This document shows positions 1 through 7,918 of a stretch of DNA of 64,000 nt, piece after piece. How positions within the stretch are numbered: position 1 is the stretch's first letter; each line of letters opens with the position of its first letter. Both the position numbers and the translations under genes were made by a program. The notes beneath the pieces are model-generated. The model was not told the origin of the DNA, searched no databases, and saw only the letters and a list, made by a program, of their open reading frames with translations. Source of the DNA: Oceaniferula spumae (GTDB taxonomy: Bacteria > Verrucomicrobiota > Verrucomicrobiia > Verrucomicrobiales > Akkermansiaceae); assembly GCF_042849255.1 (NCBI RefSeq), contig NZ_AP026866.1:2232001-2296000 (forward strand), read 5' to 3'.

Positions 1-141
1 ATTCAAGGTATCGTGATCGACACAGCGTCCGCTGCAGATGCCTACGCTATTTTTGCAAACGTAGAAGCTGTCCCAGAGCCAAGCACTACAGCCCTCCTCG
101 GCCTCGGTGGACTCGCAATGGTCCTGCGACGTCGCAAATAA
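1..141 (+). CDS. PEP-CTERM sorted protein, C-terminal end only
   Basis: The reading frame is open from the left window edge and ends at TAA 139-141. The visible 46 residues end in VPEPS, a hydrophobic stretch (LLGLGGLAMVL) and RRRK, which is the PEP-CTERM sorting signal: Pro-Glu-Pro box, membrane helix, basic tail. Proteins with this tail are exported and processed at the envelope by an exosortase, as known for the family. The N-terminal domain lies outside the window, so its function cannot be given. A clear terminator follows. Confidence 0.85.
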   Translation: MQGIVIDTASAADAYAIFANVEAVPEPSTTALLGLGGLAMVLRRRK

Positions 142-170
142 CTAAACCACTTGCATCATTCTCACAAACT

Positions 171-200
171 GACCTCCACTCACTGGAGGTCGGTTTTTTT
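171..200 (+). terminator. Rho-independent terminator after the PEP-CTERM gene
   Basis: GACCTCC (171-177) pairs with GGAGGTC (185-191) around a 7-nt loop and is followed by seven T at 194-200. It ends the transcript of the PEP-CTERM gene stopping at 141. Confidence 0.85.
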
Positions 201-266
201 GTGCCCACGAAATGCTTCAAGGCTCGCCGCATCGAACCGAAACTGGAAATGGCCAATCACCCCAGT

Positions 267-1802
267 TTACTCATGTGGCAACCGGATCACCACGCGCAGG
301 CCGCCGGATTTTCTGTTCTCACAATGAATTTCTCCGCCGAGGCTGGTGATGCACGTCTTGGCAATCGCCATGCCCAGCCCGCTGCCACCGGCCTCACGCG
401 CCCGTGCTTCGTCAGGCCTGGAAAAGGGTTCGAATACCTTTTCCAGCCAGGACTCAGGTAAGCCAGGCCCCTTATCCTCCACCGTGATCGACACGCTGTC
501 GCCCAGAGTCGCGGCTCTGACTTGGATATCGCCTTCCTTACCGGCATAGCGCACAGCATTGCGCACTAGGTTTCCGATGGCGCGGCGGAGCAGATCGTGT
601 CTACTCTTGAGAACCAATTCCTCGGGCACATCGATGCTGACATCAGCGCCTACGCCCTCGCGTGATACTACCAACTCGCATAATTGCCTCAGATCGACGC
701 TTTCGAGTTCCAAGGTGTCCTGCTTCATTGAGGCTTTGGAGAAATCTAACAACTCGTTCACTAATTGCGATAGTTCCTCCACCTCCTCATTAATATTGGC
801 TAGTTTTGAGAGTTCCTCTTTTTCGAGCTGGTGCTCTAATACCCCCATCCCCATGCGAATTCTTACCAGGGGAGAACAAAGTTCGTGTGCTATATCTCCG
901 AGGAAACGTTTCTGGCCCGCGACGTAATCGTCCAGTCGTATCGCCATGCGCTGAATGGATCGGCTTAATCTTCCGAGTTCATCACTCCGGTCACTGGCCA
1001 CATCGATTTCAAAGTTCCCCTCCGAAATCGATTCGGCACCTTGAGTCAAAATTCCCAACCTCCTTGTGAGACGGGTAACAAAGGGCACCCACAGAATCGC
1101 GGTGATTACTAACAGACCTAGAAAACAATAAAACAAAGGCTTCCACGAAAAAAACAAGGGACTTGCCCCATCAAGTTTCCAGACAATTAACATTAGATCA
1201 TTGGGTTCATTTTCCCGAGCTTTGATCCAGAAATGCACCACTGCGATGTCTTGTTTGGGAGATCCGTATTTCCCGATCATCTCGACCTCTGCCATGCCTT
1301 CTTTGACAGGGTGGCGTCTTGGCCGGTTACCTTCGGGCCGTCTAGGCGGAGGGCCTGGACGCCCCTCGGGACCATCATCCATCAGCGGATCAAATGGTCG
1401 GTTAGGTGGCGGACCATCGCCCCCTCGAGGTTCACGGCCCGACCTGCGATCAGGACGTGGAAATTTTTGTTCTAAAAATACTGTAATTTCCTGAGGCAAA
1501 GCCCTCTCGCTTCCGGCATGACGTTTTGATCCATCCGGACGATAGATCGCCAGTTCGACTCCGTTGGATCGACCGGTTTGCTCCAAAATACTTTCCCACT
1601 CGGATTTCTCCGCACCATTCAATGCGGGTATCAGCAGCTGCGTCATCCCACTCATGCGTGCCTCCACGGTATTGGCAATAATATCCTCCTTACCGATTCC
1701 GTAATATGTCTTTAGCACCCAACTCAGTAGCAGCACTGCCACAGCTAGGTTCAAAAACAGGAACAGCATGATGCGCACATACAATGGCATGCTCCGCTTC
1801 AT
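267..1802 (-). CDS. CpxA-like sensor histidine kinase
   Basis: Membrane sensor kinase of 511 aa. Helix 1 is near residues 10-28, followed by a periplasmic region rich in Pro, Arg and Gly (about 115-165, with PPPNRPF and GPPPRRPEGNRPRR), helix 2 near 222-242, HAMP, and a HisKA domain with the H-box HELCSPL (His306). The HATPase domain has N-box RAIGNLVRNAVRYA, G1 box DKGPGLP and G2 box GGSGLGMAIA. The H-box reads HELCSPL rather than the usual HELRTPL. The start codon overlaps the stop of the upstream response regulator (ATGA), so the two are co-transcribed. The signal is unknown; the basic, proline-rich loop may sense envelope stress or polyanions (inference). Confidence 0.9.
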   Translation of the reverse strand: MKRSMPLYVRIMLFLFLNLAVAVLLLSWVLKTYYGIGKEDIIANTVEARMSGMTQLLIPALNGAEKSEWESILEQTGRSNGVELAIYRPDGSKRHAGSERALPQEITVFLEQKFPRPDRRSGREPRGGDGPPPNRPFDPLMDDGPEGRPGPPPRRPEGNRPRRHPVKEGMAEVEMIGKYGSPKQDIAVVHFWIKARENEPNDLMLIVWKLDGASPLFFSWKPLFYCFLGLLVITAILWVPFVTRLTRRLGILTQGAESISEGNFEIDVASDRSDELGRLSRSIQRMAIRLDDYVAGQKRFLGDIAHELCSPLVRIRMGMGVLEHQLEKEELSKLANINEEVEELSQLVNELLDFSKASMKQDTLELESVDLRQLCELVVSREGVGADVSIDVPEELVLKSRHDLLRRAIGNLVRNAVRYAGKEGDIQVRAATLGDSVSITVEDKGPGLPESWLEKVFEPFSRPDEARAREAGGSGLGMAIAKTCITSLGGEIHCENRKSGGLRVVIRLPHE

Positions 1803-2524
1803 TGATCGTGTTCTCCCTCAGAAAAAATTAACTGGTAGCCCACACCGCGGATCGTGCGAATGAATCGTGGGTTGGCGGCATTATCTCCCAACTTCTTGCG
1901 CAGGGCGGACATGTGGACATCGATGGAGCGGTCAAAGACATCGAACTTCCTTTCCGAGACATCATCCAGCAGCTGCTCGCGGGTTTTCACCCGGCCACGT
2001 GAACGCATCAATGCTGCGAGGATTGCAAATTCAAGTGCAGTGAGATTCAGGGGCTCGCCATCTAACATAACTGAGTGAATACCTTCATTGAGACGGAGAC
2101 CATTGACCGCATAATCGATTTCTTTTTCGACGACCTGGTTATTGGTCGCGGTGGACCTGCGCATCACAGCCCGCAGCCGAGCAAGAAGTTCGCGAGTGGA
2201 AAATGTTTTGGGTAAATAATCATCCGCCCCGAGTTCCAAACCGACAATGCGATCGGCTTCCTCACCCATTGCAGTTAACATTAACACAGGGATATTGGAT
2301 GTTTTCCGTAGTTCCTTGAGCACTTCGAAGCCGTCCATCTCTGGCATCATCACATCTAACATGACGACATCATAGTCACCGGCTTGTGCCGCTTTCAGTC
2401 CGGCTACCCCGGAGTGCTCCATCGACACATCATAACCTAGGGGCGTTAGATAATCTCGAATGAGCGCGCAAAGTTTACGGTCATCATCCACTACGAGAAG
2501 TTTGCGTTGCTGGTCAGGATTCAT
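1799..2524 (-). CDS. OmpR/PhoB-family response regulator
   Basis: Cytoplasmic transcription factor of 241 aa. The receiver domain (about 8-120) has the acidic pocket VVDDD (13-15), phospho-acceptor Asp57 in VVMLDVMMPEMDG, the conserved TA (LMLTAMG) and Lys106. A winged-helix DNA-binding domain follows (about 135-236, with DVHMSALRKKLG and IRTIRGVGYQL). After Lys106 most relatives have Pro-Phe (KPF); here it is Thr-Phe (KTF), an uncommon change next to the phosphorylation switch. It overlaps the kinase gene by four bases. Phased TTAAC repeats in the 2525-2764 spacer may be its own operator and could also act on the divergent peroxidase gene. Confidence 0.93.
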   Translation of the reverse strand: MNPDQQRKLLVVDDDRKLCALIRDYLTPLGYDVSMEHSGVAGLKAAQAGDYDVVMLDVMMPEMDGFEVLKELRKTSNIPVLMLTAMGEEADRIVGLELGADDYLPKTFSTRELLARLRAVMRRSTATNNQVVEKEIDYAVNGLRLNEGIHSVMLDGEPLNLTALEFAILAALMRSRGRVKTREQLLDDVSERKFDVFDRSIDVHMSALRKKLGDNAANPRFIRTIRGVGYQLIFSEGEHDQ

Positions 2525-2585
2525 TTTTTACAGGCAAAGAATTTAGCAGCTTCAATGGTCATTCGGCCATTCTATTTACAGAATC

Positions 2586-2688
2586 TTAACATTCACGGTC
2601 GAGCAGACTTACAGAAGCCCTACTTTCACGATCCTTCTGATTAACACAATCTTAACCATATCGTGCGGATTTGAAATCATCGCTTAAC
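2586..2688. promoter_or_regulatory. Phased TTAAC repeats between response regulator and peroxidase
   Basis: TTAAC occurs at 2586-2590, 2641-2645, 2652-2656 and 2684-2688. The start-to-start distances are 55, 11 and 32 bases, close to multiples of one helical turn. OmpR/PhoB regulators bind direct repeats about 11 bp apart, and the adjacent gene encodes one. The region is the divergent spacer between the two-component operon and the peroxidase gene. Binding is inferred. Confidence 0.45.
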
Positions 2689-2764
2689 AAAGAAGCCCCA
2701 TGTTTAGGCCAGACCAGAAAAAGACCGAAGTCTTCGGTCCTACGGCCAACTCAAACCAGCAAAG

Positions 2765-4531
2765 ATGATGAAAACAAAAACTACAATCCTGCTGCTTCTC
2801 TCTGGCCTTGCTACAGTAAGCGCACAAGAGGAAGCTGCCGACAAAGAAAAACACCGCCGTCCACCTATCATCCCTCGCTCCATGAAAAGACCGGATGCAC
2901 CCGAACAGAATGTTAGAGAACGTGAGGCACGCAACCCGGAAAAAGGAACCCAAGAAGTTCGCACCATCGACGGCAGTGGCAATAACCTTAGGAACCTTCT
3001 CTGGGGTGCCGCCCATCAACCGGTGATCCGCCTGTTTGGCAATGCCTATGCCGACGGCGCAAACTCACCAGCAGGAGCTGAACGCCCAAGCGCGCGTGAA
3101 ATCAGCAATGCGGTAGCCGCCCAGTCGGAATCCATTCTCAACAAACGTGGCGCAAGTGATTTCCTCTGGCAGTGGGGTCAATTCCTTGACCACGATATCG
3201 TGGAGACTCCCACCGTGGATCCTGCAGAAGAATTCAACATCTCTGTGCCAGCCGGCGATCCATGGTTCGACCCTGCAGGAACAGGCGAGGCATACATCCC
3301 TCTGAACAGATCGCTCTACGAGGAAGTCGATGGGATTCGTGAGCAGATCAACGCGATCACTGCCTACATCGATGCCTCACAGGTCTACGGCTCAGACGAT
3401 GTCCGAGCAACCGCACTCAGACGCAATGATGGCAGCGGTAAACTCAACACCACGCCATCCGACCATGGCGATCTCTTGCCCTACAACCTGGGTGGATTTG
3501 AAAACGCCGGCGATGGCGCGGAATACTTCCTCGCAGGTGATGTCCGCGCCAACGAACAAGTAGGACTGACCGCTCTGCACACACTATTTGTCCGTGAGCA
3601 TAACCACTGGGCTGGAAAATACGCCGAAGAAAATCCTGATGCGACTGACGAAGAGGTCTATCAATTTGCCCGGAAAATTGTCGCCGCTGAGATGCAGGCG
3701 ATCACCTACCGCGAATTTCTTCCTATCCTGTTAGGACCACGAGCTATTCCTCCCTATGATGGATACAAACCAGAAGTTCGGGCGGATATTTCCAACGAGT
3801 TCGGCGGTGCTTCCTACCGAGTTGGGCATACCTTGATTTCTCCCGATCTTCTCAGACTTGATGCGGACGGGAATGAAATCGAAGCCGGCAGTCTCTCGTT
3901 AGCGGGGGCCTTTTTCAATCCCGCCGCCACGGAAGAAGAAGGTATCGCTGCCACCCTGCGAGGCCTCGCCAGTCAGCAGTGCCAAGAACTCGATCACATG
4001 ATTGTGGATGAGCTTCGAAACTTCCTGTTCGGACCTCCCGGCTCCGGTGGACTGGATCTCGCATCGCTGAACATTCAGCGTGGACGTGACCACGGATTAG
4101 TCTCCTACAACGATGCCCGTGAAAAACTCAAGATGCCACCGGTGCGCCGCTACGAGGACATTTCTCACGATGCCGCTGAACGACTAGAAAACGCTTATGA
4201 AACTCCTGAAGACCTCGATCTCTGGATAACCGGACTCTGCGAACCTGCGGTGCCAGAAGCCATGGTCGGTCCGGTATTTCATAAGATCCTTCGAGACCAA
4301 TTCATCCGGCTCCGCGATGGCGACCGCTTCTATTACAAGCACTCCATGACACCGGAAATGATCGAATTCATCGAGCAGCAAACGTTAGCCGTGATCATCC
4401 GTCGCAATACGGAAATCGAAGACGAAATCAGTGACAATGTCTTTCTGGTCGACGGAGCGGCTGAGGTTCCCGAACTTCGGGATCGAAATAAACCTGATTC
4501 AGGTGGCAGAGAAAGAAAACGGAGAAGGTAA
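2765..4531 (+). CDS. Secreted animal-type heme peroxidase
   Basis: 588 aa with a signal peptide (KTKTTILLLLSGLATVSAQ; start at 2765 or the next ATG at 2768). It matches the peroxidase-cyclooxygenase superfamily: distal His/Asp region QWGQFLDHDI near residue 140, calcium-site-like segment after it, LFVREHNHWAGKYA, the proximal-His region SYRVGHTLIS, and LNIQRGRDHGLVSYNDAREKL. Such enzymes use hydrogen peroxide to oxidise halides or organic substrates outside the cell. The tail is basic (GGRERKRRR). The segment EHNHWA has His where relatives usually have Arg (HNRWA). It is transcribed divergently from the two-component system. The substrate is not predictable from sequence. Confidence 0.9.
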   Translation: MMKTKTTILLLLSGLATVSAQEEAADKEKHRRPPIIPRSMKRPDAPEQNVREREARNPEKGTQEVRTIDGSGNNLRNLLWGAAHQPVIRLFGNAYADGANSPAGAERPSAREISNAVAAQSESILNKRGASDFLWQWGQFLDHDIVETPTVDPAEEFNISVPAGDPWFDPAGTGEAYIPLNRSLYEEVDGIREQINAITAYIDASQVYGSDDVRATALRRNDGSGKLNTTPSDHGDLLPYNLGGFENAGDGAEYFLAGDVRANEQVGLTALHTLFVREHNHWAGKYAEENPDATDEEVYQFARKIVAAEMQAITYREFLPILLGPRAIPPYDGYKPEVRADISNEFGGASYRVGHTLISPDLLRLDADGNEIEAGSLSLAGAFFNPAATEEEGIAATLRGLASQQCQELDHMIVDELRNFLFGPPGSGGLDLASLNIQRGRDHGLVSYNDAREKLKMPPVRRYEDISHDAAERLENAYETPEDLDLWITGLCEPAVPEAMVGPVFHKILRDQFIRLRDGDRFYYKHSMTPEMIEFIEQQTLAVIIRRNTEIEDEISDNVFLVDGAAEVPELRDRNKPDSGGRERKRRR

Positions 4532-4548
4532 TCTCCCATAACACAAAC

Positions 4549-4583
4549 AACCCCGTCTTGGCTCTGGCTGAGGCGGGGTTTAT
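4549..4583. terminator. Bidirectional terminator
   Basis: AACCCCG (4549-4555) pairs with CGGGGTT (4574-4580), followed by a T-rich tail on both strands. It lies between the convergent peroxidase gene (ends 4531) and the minus-strand operon (ends 4592). Confidence 0.8.
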
Positions 4584-4591
4584 TGCTTTCG

Positions 4592-5131
4592 TTATCCTCT
4601 TGCAGAGAGTCGGCCGGGTGGATCGACCTTCTCAATCTCGGCCATCTTTCGATTACATGCTACCATCGAGGCCCAAGCAACGCCCAAGACAAGTATCACG
4701 CACAGTGAACCTAGCCAGTATTGTCCCAGCAAACATACCAAGGTGACCACCAGCATCACAAACCACAGCACTGCCGTAGTGTCTCTCATCGCGATGTAAC
4801 CTACCAACCAAGGCAACTGGTCGGGCTTCACCCGCCGTTTCCTCCCTGAAATGATTTGCCCCATCATCATCATGGCCGATGAAAGGGCAATCACTGCGAG
4901 ACCGGCAGCGCCTAACAAGATTGATGTGGGAATACGTCCATAGATTCCCTTGCTTTGCAACGGATCTACATCCGACACCAACAACACCTGAGCAACTCCC
5001 ACCGCACCTGTAGCGACTAACCCCAAACCTAACATCGATACCACCAATGCGGGCACGATCAGCATCACACCTGCCAACTGCTGCCCCTTGGTGGTATGCC
5101 TCTCAGGCTCGTATTGAGGTCTCTCTAGCAT
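4592..5131 (-). CDS. Small membrane protein of unknown function
   Basis: About 179 aa from ATG 5131, which sits eight bases after the stop of the upstream gene and has GTGGAAAAT before it; longer starts up to 5206 would overlap that gene deeply. There are four or five hydrophobic helices (for example GVMLIVPALVVSMLGLGLVA, ILLGAAGLAVIALSSAMMMM, TAVLWFVMLVVTLVCLLG, LGSLCVILVLGVAWASMVA). No domain is recognised. It is the last gene of a five-gene operon, and its neighbour 5140-5616 is also an unknown membrane protein, so the two may form a complex. Confidence 0.7.
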   Translation of the reverse strand: MLERPQYEPERHTTKGQQLAGVMLIVPALVVSMLGLGLVATGAVGVAQVLLVSDVDPLQSKGIYGRIPTSILLGAAGLAVIALSSAMMMMGQIISGRKRRVKPDQLPWLVGYIAMRDTTAVLWFVMLVVTLVCLLGQYWLGSLCVILVLGVAWASMVACNRKMAEIEKVDPPGRLSARG

Positions 5132-5139
5132 ATTTTCCA

Positions 5140-5616
5140 CTAAGGTTGTGACATTGCTCTGGGCAATTTGTTCACCCACCATATCAAATAGCCGCATCCG
5201 CCACACAGCACAGCGAGCACCACCATTTCCGCCATACGTCCACCAGCGAGAGCCGTTGCAGCCAAGAGGAAAAGAATCGCCGCCATGACACGGCTAATAT
5301 CCCTAACAATGTATCGTGAGCACATCAGCAGTAGAGCCCTCTCCCCCAAGCCTCTGGTTTTGCCCAATAAATAATCTCCCGTGTAGATCATGACTTGCCC
5401 AGAAACATGCATGACCACGCTCAGTGCCAACAACACTAGGAAAGGTAGGATTTCCACCATATCTTCATTCAGAACCAGCCACATGATTCCCGCAACCAGT
5501 GAGAGAATGAAACCGAATGCCGCGATTAGCTGCATCGTAGCCCCGAAAAGCAAGGCAAGGCGACCAGCCAGTTTTTGACCAAAGCTGGTCCGGATCACTG
5601 TATCATCATGACTCAT
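5140..5616 (-). CDS. Small membrane protein of unknown function
   Basis: About 158 aa with four hydrophobic segments (LALLFGATMQLIAAFGFILS, GIMWLVLNEDMVEILPFLVL, SVVMHVSGQVMIY, VMAAILFLLAATALAGG). The start is ambiguous between ATG 5619 and 5616, both inside the end of the alkyltransferase gene, indicating translational coupling. I do not recognise a family. It resembles its downstream neighbour in size and membrane character but not clearly in sequence. Confidence 0.7.
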   Translation of the reverse strand: MSHDDTVIRTSFGQKLAGRLALLFGATMQLIAAFGFILSLVAGIMWLVLNEDMVEILPFLVLLALSVVMHVSGQVMIYTGDYLLGKTRGLGERALLLMCSRYIVRDISRVMAAILFLLAATALAGGRMAEMVVLAVLCGGCGYLIWWVNKLPRAMSQP

Positions 5617-5944
5617 CACTAAACCGATACACTACATCCTGACTAACAAGCGAGCCGCCACTATCAAACTTCACCCCTTCGCTGGCTAACAGCTTTAGTT
5701 TTTTACGCAACTTGGCTCCTCCTGTTTCTCCGGAATAGCCGCCGATATTGCCATCGGTCTTGATCACACGGTGACAGGGCACCTCGGGGGCGTAGGGATT
5801 TCTTTTCAGGGCTTGGCCTATTGCTTGGGCCGATCCGCAATCAAGTGCATGTGCCATCTCCTTGTAGGTCACCACCTTTCCCTTAGGGATGCGGTTTAAC
5901 AGATCGTAAACACGCTGCTCGAAAGCTGTCGGCTCGCGCATCAT
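5606..5944 (-). CDS. Compact MGMT-family DNA alkyltransferase domain protein
   Basis: 112 aa, consisting only of the DNA-binding/active-site domain of O6-alkylguanine-DNA alkyltransferases. The winged-helix part reads FEQRVYDLLNRIPKGKVVTYKEMA. The active-site motif PCHRVI has Cys57 intact, and GNIGGYSGETGGAKLRKKLK follows. Alkyltransferase-like (ATL) proteins of similar size usually have Trp or Ala in place of this Cys, so this one may still remove alkyl groups. It lacks the N-terminal ribonuclease-like domain of Ada and Ogt. It overlaps the lipoprotein gene upstream and the membrane-protein gene downstream. Confidence 0.85.
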   Translation of the reverse strand: MMREPTAFEQRVYDLLNRIPKGKVVTYKEMAHALDCGSAQAIGQALKRNPYAPEVPCHRVIKTDGNIGGYSGETGGAKLRKKLKLLASEGVKFDSGGSLVSQDVVYRFSDES

Positions 5945-6480
5945 GGGGCGAATTGATTGTGAAATTCGGGACCATCAATGACCTGATGGGATACAAGAGT
6001 GCCTGCCGCCGGGTTGATCACGTAGCTCGCCGTCCAGCCAGCTGCTCCGTCCCCTACATTGACATAGATGTTGAGATTGTTGCCACTTTTGTAAACGCCG
6101 AGGTGCTTGACATCATTCATCCATTGCGAGGCCAGATAGCGGTAGTTGGCCTCTGGAATGACAATTCCTTTACCGTCTACCGAGACTGTCAGACTCTTGA
6201 CGACGTATTTCGCGGGCGGACGTCCCATGTCGCCGTACCACTTAGGCACTTGGGGATCAATGATGTTGGAGTAATCACGCCACTGTAGAGTGACAATGAC
6301 CTCCTTGCCAGAGGACGTGAACTTCATCACCTCAAGCTTCCCTGTCACGGTATGACTGACTGGGGTGATTCCTGTCGTGGCGGCTGTTGACCGAGCAGCC
6401 TCAGGCTTCTCGGCTGGTGTAGGAGCACAGGAGAAGGATGCCAGACTAAGACAGAGAGCGGTGATGTGGATGTATTTCAT
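5941..6480 (-). CDS. Putative lipoprotein of unknown function
   Basis: 179 aa. The N-terminus (KYIHITALCLSLASFSCAP) looks like a lipoprotein signal, with Cys18 as the likely lipidated residue (LASFSC is an imperfect lipobox). A Thr/Ala-rich linker follows, then a beta-rich domain with repeated VTVSVDGKG- and NIYVNVG-type strands. No family is recognised. It overlaps the alkyltransferase gene by four bases and is part of the five-gene operon. Confidence 0.75.
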   Translation of the reverse strand: MKYIHITALCLSLASFSCAPTPAEKPEAARSTAATTGITPVSHTVTGKLEVMKFTSSGKEVIVTLQWRDYSNIIDPQVPKWYGDMGRPPAKYVVKSLTVSVDGKGIVIPEANYRYLASQWMNDVKHLGVYKSGNNLNIYVNVGDGAAGWTASYVINPAAGTLVSHQVIDGPEFHNQFAP

Positions 6481-6525
6481 ACGTTATTGTGTTGTTAGGA
6501 AACAAACGACCTCCACACCCTAGCT

Positions 6526-7104
6526 TTACTTCATCTTTTTCATCAAGTTGATATCGAGTTTTCTAGTAAACCCTACCACGTCTTGCTCATCCGTGTCCTT
6601 GTCACCCACCACCTCCAAGAGAATTTCATCGCCGATCACCATTTGCAGCTTTCGCGGATTCTCCATCACGGCTCGTATGCCGGAGACCGTGTGGGTTTTC
6701 CTTTTACTCAATGCCACTAAGTCATCGTTCGTGAGCAGCTTCATAATGTTATCAGCGATTGGCGAGTCCTTGATGAGTTTTACCGAGATGTTTTTTCGCT
6801 CGTTCTTATAATGGCGTTTCACCGAGAGGCCACCGCCGAGAGCATCCAAGTTTTCACGCACTAAATCACCACCCTTCCAACTCTCGACCTCCTCAGGCAA
6901 GACAACCTCGGCACGTTTCTGGTTTTTCTCATCTAGCAGCTTCAATAACTCTCGCAGCTTATCGCTGACCTCGCCGTAGTTCCTTTTTTTGTAGAGATCA
7001 TAAGCTTCGCGCAGTCCCTTTTCGACCGGGTCCTTCTTCAGTGGATCGGCATGAACAAGCCCGATCACAGCTGCTGATAATATGAGGGTCAGTAATTTTT
7101 TCAT
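6526..7104 (-). CDS. Secreted protein of unknown function
   Basis: About 192 aa from ATG 7104 (an alternative ATG lies at 7113). A signal peptide (KKLLTLILSAAVIGLVHA) is followed by a charged helical segment rich in Lys, Glu and Leu (about 25-65) and a domain ending EQDVVGFTRKLDINLMKKMK. No known family is evident. It is the first gene of the minus-strand operon and is divergent from the pseudouridine synthase gene. Confidence 0.7.
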   Translation of the reverse strand: MKKLLTLILSAAVIGLVHADPLKKDPVEKGLREAYDLYKKRNYGEVSDKLRELLKLLDEKNQKRAEVVLPEEVESWKGGDLVRENLDALGGGLSVKRHYKNERKNISVKLIKDSPIADNIMKLLTNDDLVALSKRKTHTVSGIRAVMENPRKLQMVIGDEILLEVVGDKDTDEQDVVGFTRKLDINLMKKMK

Positions 7105-7185
7105 AACTAGCATTCTTCATGGGCAACCAAGATCCGTCAAGATATGAGATTTTCATTCGTCCAGTCTGCTGTAATCTCACCGCTC

Positions 7186-7872
7186 ATGAGGCTCGATCGC
7201 TTTCTGTTTCATCACTCCGACCACGGTCGTAGGGAGATTCGGCGAATCTTGGCGTCAGGCCGTGTCCGGGTGGAAGGTGAGATAGAAAAGGACACTCAGC
7301 GAGAAATCGGCGATTTCACCAAGGTCATGTTAGATGGTGAACTCCTGCGCGATGATACCGCCTGCTATGTCATGCTCAACAAACCGGCAGGCTACCTCAG
7401 CGCCACCACAGACCCCGAACATCCGACTGTGATGGAGCTAATCGATGTGCCGGAGACGCTGCATATTGCAGGCAGACTGGATCGCGCCAGCACTGGGCTG
7501 CTCATCCTAACAAACGACGGTAAGTGGTCTCGCCGACTCACCGAACCGAAGGAGAACGTGCCCAAAGTTTACCTCGTAGAAACTGCTGAACCGATCACCG
7601 AGGAAACACACGATCATTTCGCTGCAGGTATCTACTTCGCCTACGAAGACCTCACTACCGCCCCCGCTGATCTGGAAATTCTCAGTGCCCACCAAGCACG
7701 GCTGACCATTTACGAAGGGCGCTATCATCAGGTGAAAAGGATGTTTCATGCTGTTGGAAACAAAGTGACCTCATTACACCGCGAGCGCATGGGTGAGATC
7801 AAATTGGATCCCGCATTAAAGCCTGGCGATTACCGAATGCTGACACCCGAGGAGGTAGCGACCTGTCCGTGA
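7186..7872 (+). CDS. RsuA/RluB-family pseudouridine synthase
   Basis: 228 aa from ATG 7186 (the frame is open from 7144, but the S4 domain begins MRLDRFL). The N-terminal S4 RNA-binding domain (RREIRRILASGRVRVEG) is followed by the catalytic domain with NKPAGYLSAT and the signature AGRLDRASTGLLILTNDG, whose Asp in RLD is the catalytic aspartate; YEGRYHQVKRMFHAVG is the C-terminal family motif. The family isomerises uridine to pseudouridine in 16S or 23S rRNA. The exact target position cannot be told; the S4-plus-short-catalytic layout is closest to RsuA. Confidence 0.92.
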   Translation: MRLDRFLFHHSDHGRREIRRILASGRVRVEGEIEKDTQREIGDFTKVMLDGELLRDDTACYVMLNKPAGYLSATTDPEHPTVMELIDVPETLHIAGRLDRASTGLLILTNDGKWSRRLTEPKENVPKVYLVETAEPITEETHDHFAAGIYFAYEDLTTAPADLEILSAHQARLTIYEGRYHQVKRMFHAVGNKVTSLHRERMGEIKLDPALKPGDYRMLTPEEVATCP

Positions 7873-7918
7873 GTGATTTGATTGATAGAGGTTTAGGCCC
7901 TCCGGAGTAATTATAGCG

